Part shown: positions 60,472 through 64,000 of the stretch, in pieces
Position numbering within the stretch: the first letter of the stretch is position 1
How the letters are laid out: each line of letters starts with the position of its first letter
Assembly (NCBI GenBank): GCA_002551355.1
Contig: NTHE01000035.1
Span: forward strand, 19,889-83,888
Origin: Streptomyces sp. man185
Lineage (GTDB): Bacteria; Actinomycetota; Actinomycetes; Streptomycetales; Streptomycetaceae
Direction of reading: 5' to 3'
DNA: 64,000 bases
Program-made: the position numbers and the translations under genes
The notes under the pieces: model-generated
The model's input: only the letters and a program-made list of their open reading frames with translations
What the model was told of the DNA's origin: nothing
Databases searched by the model: none

Positions 60472-60610
60472 GGGGCGAGGTCCTTCCGTACCGGGGGCAT
60501 GCGGTGCTTCCGGTACAGAAGTTATGGACAGGGGGCGGTAGTCGGCGTCCCGCTGGAGGGGGCACCTGCGACGTGGCTCTCAGGTATGACGCGGGCGACG
60601 TGGCACGGCG

Positions 60611-61483
60611 TCAGCTCCGACCGGTGTGGGCCAGGATCGCGGCCGCGAGCGGGGCGTGGACCTCGCGGGGAAGGGCGTGGCCCATGCCGGGGATCTCGAC
60701 GATCCGGGCGCCGCGGATCGCCTGGGTGAGGTGCTCGGCGTGCGGAGCCGGCGCGACCGGTTCGGCGGGGGCCGAGGTGATCAGCGTGGGCACCTCGGCG
60801 CGGGCGAGCTGCTCGGTGCGCTCCATGCCGGAGTAGTCGGCGCGGGCGTGCGCGGTGCCGGCGTGGTGGTGCCCGGTGTGCGCGATGATCCGCCTCTCCA
60901 GCTCGCGGGCGTACGCGGCGTCGAACGGGATCAGGTCACCGCCGAGCACCCGCCAGTGCTCGACCCGCCGCTCCAGCTCGGCCTCCGGCCCCAGGTCCTC
61001 GACGGGCCGGGACCACAGCTCCGTCAACTCCGCTGATATGCCGGGCAGTTCCTCCGGCGGGATGCGGCGGCCGTCCGGCGCGACGTACGGCGTGGAGCTG
61101 AGCGCCATCGTCCCGATGACGGTGGCGCTGAGCAGCCGCTCGGGGTGGTCCGCGACGAGCAACTGCGTGAGCATGCCGCCCATCGACATCCCCACCACGT
61201 GCGCGCGTGCCGCACCGAACGCGTCCAGCACGGCGACGGCGTCCTCGGCCAGCGCGGTGAGCGGGTAGGGCTGTTCGTCGAAGGAGGTGGTGGAGCGGCC
61301 GGTGTCCCGATGGTCGTACCGGATCACCCGGTGCCGTGCGGCCAGCAGCTCCACCAGCTCATCGGGCCAGCCGAGCGCGGACGCCTGCGCGCCCATGATC
61401 AGGAGCAGGGCGGGGGCGTCGGGGGAGCCGTGATCCTCTGCCCAGAGGTGCACGCCGGGGGCGGCATCGACGAAGCGTTCCAT
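60611..61483 (-). CDS. Alpha/beta hydrolase (possible esterase)
   Basis: The 290-residue protein has the classic elements: oxyanion loop LIMGAQASALGWPDEL, RHRVIRYDHRDTGRS, nucleophile elbow VVGMSMGGMLTQLL (Ser near residue 100) and the catalytic His in IPGMGHALP. Members are often named after aclacinomycin methylesterase RdmC, but the substrate is not known. The ATG at 61483 has GAGG upstream. A palindromic operator lies 42 bp before it. Confidence 0.88.
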   Translation of the reverse strand: MERFVDAAPGVHLWAEDHGSPDAPALLLIMGAQASALGWPDELVELLAARHRVIRYDHRDTGRSTTSFDEQPYPLTALAEDAVAVLDAFGAARAHVVGMSMGGMLTQLLVADHPERLLSATVIGTMALSSTPYVAPDGRRIPPEELPGISAELTELWSRPVEDLGPEAELERRVEHWRVLGGDLIPFDAAYARELERRIIAHTGHHHAGTAHARADYSGMERTEQLARAEVPTLITSAPAEPVAPAPHAEHLTQAIRGARIVEIPGMGHALPREVHAPLAAAILAHTGRS

Positions 61484-61524
61484 GGTGAACCTCGCTGTTC
61501 TGCGTCCTGTGGTCACTATCTAGA

Positions 61525-61541
61525 CGAGACGTATCGTCTCG
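61525..61541. promoter_or_regulatory. TetR-type palindromic operator upstream of the hydrolase
   Basis: CGAGACGTATCGTCTCG is a 17-bp palindrome with 7-bp arms. It is typical of TetR-family operators and sits next to -10-like TAGATA (minus strand). No TetR gene is next to it. Confidence 0.7.
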
Positions 61542-61618
61542 CTTTGTCCGTGCAGAGTAGCTCATCGTCGGCCCCGGGGCCAGCGGTGACGGTGAGGCCG
61601 GTGGATCCGGTGGGCGCC

Positions 61619-61846
61619 TCAGGGGCGGAAGGTGCGGCGGGAGGTGTCGGGCGGGACGCCGGCACTGCGCTGGAAGTGGCGGCGCAACGTGGCGGCCGTG
61701 CCCATGCCGGCCACCGCTGCGATGGTGTCCACTCCGGCGTCGGTCGTCTCCAGCAACTCCTGCGTGTGGCGGGTGCGTTGGGCGTGCAGCCACTGCAGGG
61801 GAGTGGTGCCGGTCAGGTGCTCGAAGTGGCGGGCGAGGTGGCGTGA
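61619..61846 (-). pseudogene. 3' remnant of a GlxA/AraC-type regulator gene
   Basis: On the minus strand 75 codons encode only the C-terminal part of an AraC double HTH: SRHLARHFEHLTGTTPLQWL, then ELLETTDAGVDTIAAVAG and TAATLRRHFQRSAGVPP, ending RTFRP and a stop at 61619-61621. This matches the last quarter of GlxA-type regulators (compare the gene at 16602-17576). Everything upstream, including the amidotransferase-like domain and the start codon, is missing beyond about 61847, where another gene remnant begins. Confidence 0.82.
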
Positions 61847-62130
61847 GCACCGCCGCCGACGAGAGCGGCCGCTCGGACCAGACCTTCCTCGTCGACGCCG
61901 TCGTCCGTTCCGGCGACACCGAACGCCGGGCCACCGCGAGCGGCCAGGACATCTACGCCGTCACCGCACCCCTGGTCGCCGAGGCCCTCGACCGCGTCCT
62001 GACCGGCCGCACTTGGTCGCTCGGCGTCGTGTCCGCCGGCGAGATCTTCGACGCCCACGCCCCCGACTTCCTGCGCGCACTGGAGCCGCACATCGTCCTC
62101 GACCTGCACCCGGGGAGGGGCGATGCCTGA
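61843..62130 (+). pseudogene. 3' remnant of a saccharopine-dehydrogenase-like gene
   Basis: The open frame has a chance GTG at 61843. From SDQTFLVDAVVRSGDTERRA to SAGEIFDAHAPDFLRALEPH it resembles the C-terminal part of saccharopine dehydrogenase / trans-acting enoyl-reductase-like proteins. The N-terminal Rossmann domain is absent. It is head-to-head with the AraC remnant, and both lose their 5' halves at the same point. Confidence 0.7.
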
Positions 62131-62181
62131 CCCTCGCCCGCCCGGGCACCACTTGTGCCGTCGGCCGGAGGCGTCATGCCT

Positions 62182-62603
62182 TCACGCCCGAGAGGGCGGT
62201 GCGTGACAGGGGCGGGCGACGGCGCTGCCTCGATCGACGAAATCCTCGTACACCGCGACCTTGTGCCTGATCAGGTCCAGGGACTCGGTGAGCCGGTCGA
62301 TCTGAGCCGTGACGCGCGCCTGGTGCTCACGCATCAGCGCGAGCCGCTGCTCCTCGTTGCCACCGCCCTCCCTGACGAGGTCGGCGTACCTGCGGAGCAC
62401 GGGCAGAGGCGTGCCGGACGCCCGGAGAATGATGCAGACCGTCAGCCAGTCCACATCGTCCTCGCCGTAGACGCGTCGCCCACCGGCTCCGCGACGCACG
62501 GGAGCGAGGAAGAGTCCCCCTCGTAGAAGCGCAGCGCGTGGACGCTCAAGCCGGTGCGCTCGGCGACCTGCCCGATGCTCAGACGCGCGGTGATCCCAGC
62601 CAT
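62182..62603 (-). pseudogene. MerR-family regulator gene with a frameshift
   Basis: The ATG at 62603 opens MAGITARLSIGQVAERTGLS and VHALRFYE, the MerR HTH. The frame is then lost. The next expected residues (GLFLAPVRRGAGGRRVYGED) continue in another frame to a stop at 62182-62184, with LTVCIILRASGTPLPVLRRY and a coiled-coil helix. A 5-base deletion near 62518-62522 (loss of most of the Arg-Glu codons in YEREGL) would explain the shift. The second half alone has a start-like GTG at 62499. Confidence 0.82.
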
Positions 62604-62655
62604 GCCGGTCAGCGTAAACGGAGGTTGACCCAGAGCCTGGTCTAGATCCTAAGAG

Positions 62656-62735
62656 ACCATCTCATTTGGCGAGTCCGCGGTAGCAGATGAGGGTGCAGGC
62701 GATGCTGGTGAAGGCCTGGAAGTGGTCGCCGCCGG
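62656..62735 (-). mobile_element. IS5-type transposase 3' remnant
   Basis: On the minus strand the sequence reads DHFQAFTSIACTLICYRGLA-K and a stop at 62662-62664, the C-terminal end of IS5-family transposases. The adjoining AGAGACCATCTCATTT is a plausible element end. Upstream sequence diverges beyond about 62735, so most of the element is gone. CTAG at 62642-62645 could be part of the target site. Confidence 0.7.
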
Positions 62736-62747
62736 CGGAGCAGGTGG

Positions 62748-62792
62748 GCTCGACAGCGGCGCGCCCGGGTTCCGGCCGCGCCGCTGTCGAGC
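62748..62792 (-). terminator. Terminator of the secreted-protein gene
   Basis: A 16-bp perfect stem (62748-62763 with 62777-62792) lies 29 bases beyond the stop at 62821. Confidence 0.8.
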
Positions 62793-62820
62793 TGTGGTCA
62801 GCCCTCGGGGGAGCCCCCGG

Positions 62821-63426
62821 TCAGTGGAGCTTGTTGACGGCGGTCTTCGTCGTGGTGCGGAAGGCGGTCAGCGGGGCGTCCTCGAGGTCGCCCATCTGGC
62901 CCCAGCGGACGAGGGTGACGGTGCGGCCGTCGCGGCCGACGGAGAACAGGTGGATGTCGGAGATGCCGATCTGCGGGTCGGCGGTGTCCAGGCTGTAGAC
63001 CCAGGCGCCCTCCTCGACGGCGAGCTTGCCGTGGGAGGCGCTGACGGCCTGCAGGCCCGGGTTCTGCTGCTCCAGCAGGGGGCCGCAGCCGGCGAGGGCC
63101 CCGCGGAGGGTGTCGACCAGCTTCACGGCGTCGGCCTCGGTACGGGCGACGGTGGTGACCTGGACGCCGTTGGTGTCGAGTTCGGTGCTGAACTCGCGGT
63201 AGCGGGTGTTCTGCGCCGGGATCTTGTACGGGGCGCAGAGGACGCCGCCGTTCTCCGGGACGCCGGTGAAGACCTGGGTGGCGGTCCACGGCGCCGACGA
63301 CGGCGGCATCTGGGAGGCGGCGAGGAAGGCGGGCTGGGCAGCGGCCTGCGCCGGGGCTGTGGCGAGGGCCGCGAGGCCCAGTGCGGCAGCGGCTGCGGTG
63401 GCGAGTGCGGTGCGGAGCTTGTTCAT
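62821..63426 (-). CDS. Secreted protein of unknown function
   Basis: The 201-residue protein has a clear Sec signal peptide (MNKLRTALATAAAAALGLAA, cleavage near AQA-AA). The mature domain carries two Cys (VLCAPYK, LAGCGPLL), likely a disulfide. The pattern of a PknH-like sensor domain (TTVARTEADAVKLVDTLRGA) is seen, but the match is weak. It is monocistronic, with a terminator. Its start is divergent from the HTH gene. Confidence 0.75.
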   Translation of the reverse strand: MNKLRTALATAAAAALGLAALATAPAQAAAQPAFLAASQMPPSSAPWTATQVFTGVPENGGVLCAPYKIPAQNTRYREFSTELDTNGVQVTTVARTEADAVKLVDTLRGALAGCGPLLEQQNPGLQAVSASHGKLAVEEGAWVYSLDTADPQIGISDIHLFSVGRDGRTVTLVRWGQMGDLEDAPLTAFRTTTKTAVNKLH

Positions 63427-63593
63427 GGTGGTGGATCCCCCGTCGGGTCGTTCGTTCGGTCAGTGCTCAACCAGCGTGGGGCCGGCGCCCGCCGGCTGCA
63501 ACGATCACGCGCCCACCAGCCGTCCCGGAACCATTCCACCCCCGCTGACGTGCAAGGACGTGAAGGATGGGACGCAGGGTCGAGGGGGATGGA

Positions 63594-63981
63594 ATGCCGA
63601 AGGACGCCGCCGTCGAGGAGTTCGCGGGGCTCGTGCGCGCGCTGAAGGCGCGGGACGGGAGGAGTTACGAGGCGCTGGGCCGGCGGCTGAGCGTCAGCGC
63701 GTCCACCCTCCACCGCTACTGCTCGGGCGCGACCGTCCCGGAGGAGTTCGCCGTGGTCGACCGCATCGCTCTGCTGTGCGGGGCGGACGAGGAGGAACGG
63801 CGGGTCCTGGAGGCGGCCTGGACGGAGGCGGACCGCGCCCGCCGCCGAGCGGCCTCGCCCGCGCCCACGCCTGTGCCGGCCGTGTCGGCCGCGCCGGAAT
63901 CGAACCCGGAACCGTCCGCGCCGGAACCGGGCCCCGGCCCCGCCCCGGACCCGCCCGCGCCGGAGGCGCCCGCCGCGGATC
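63594..63981 (+). CDS. Helix-turn-helix (XRE-like) protein, truncated by the contig end
   Basis: The frame from the ATG at 63594 encodes FAGLVRALKARDGRSYEALG and RRLSVSASTLHRYCSGATVP, a cro/XRE-type HTH common at the N-terminus of large Streptomyces proteins. It continues through CGADEEERRVLEAAW into a Pro/Ala-rich linker. The real sequence ends at 63981. The last residues readable beyond (VSYTHL) come from adapter bases. The downstream domains are therefore unknown. Confidence 0.82.
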
Positions 63982-64000
63982 CTGTCTCTTATACACATCT
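63982..64000. other. Tn5/Nextera mosaic-end adapter sequence (artefact)
   Basis: The final 19 bases CTGTCTCTTATACACATCT are the exact Tn5 mosaic end used in tagmentation libraries. They are untrimmed adapter and mark the physical end of an assembled contig. Confidence 0.97.

Noticed and set aside
62636..62651. CCTGGTCTAGATCCTA resembling a DasR site
   Set aside because: Matches only one half of the dre consensus and lies at the edge of the IS remnant, so it is better explained as element junction.

Overview
The window is about 70% GC, with actinobacterial codon use, many GTG starts and 4-bp ATGA/GTGA overlaps. Its gene set (sigR-rsrA, a WhiB-like protein, dasR-dasABC, sigH with its anti-sigma gene, eshA, snapalysin) is that of a Streptomyces chromosome. 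From memory the order resembles the core region around SCO52xx of S. coelicolor. It is the end of an assembled contig: the last 19 bases are a Tn5/Nextera mosaic-end adapter, not genome.

Layout. 0-3.5 kb: truncated Sel1-repeat gene, initiator tRNA, divergent catR/catA, CBS protein. 3.7-10.6 kb: hisN, a TetR gene running antisense through a Gdx/SugE exporter, rsgA, aroA, a 200-bp inverted-repeat (MITE-like) element, an M50-type membrane peptidase, SRAP and an alpha/beta hydrolase. 10.6-16.6 kb: sigR-rsrA with an autoregulatory promoter, two HD-domain membrane proteins, a TPR protein and peptide deformylase. 16.6-25.4 kb: GlxA-type AraC regulator, class Ia ribonucleotide reductase nrdAB behind a cobalamin riboswitch, GNAT plus lipoprotein, and cstA-ybdD. 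25.6-34 kb: aminosugar regulon (dasR, dasABC, dasD, nagB, SIS isomerase) with several candidate DasR sites. 34-40 kb: PdtaS-like kinase, wblE with a CRP-type site, diacylglycerol kinase, rshA-sigH. 39.6-46.4 kb: UBP zinc finger, Na+/H+ antiporter, PLP enzyme, and the eshA family 2B encapsulin with a polyprenyl synthase as its likely cargo. 46.5-53.9 kb: DUF1648-GntR pair, snapalysin and its LysR regulator, two NAD(P)-binding proteins, a sortase-anchored repeat protein, and a frameshifted DUF952 gene. 53.9-61.5 kb: tandem DUF1266 paralogues, a two-component system, acyltransferase and hydrolases. 61.5-64 kb: decayed accessory DNA (head-to-head gene remnants, a frameshifted MerR gene, an IS5-type remnant), then a secreted protein and a truncated HTH gene.

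Functional themes. Redox stress (CatR-CatA, SigR-RsrA), chitin/GlcNAc uptake and its link to development (DasR regulon), deoxynucleotide supply controlled by B12 and probably NrdR, developmental and stress signalling (WblE, SigH, PdtaS-like), and a protein nanocompartment for isoprenoid metabolism. Function calls rest on recognised motifs and family knowledge. No database search was run.
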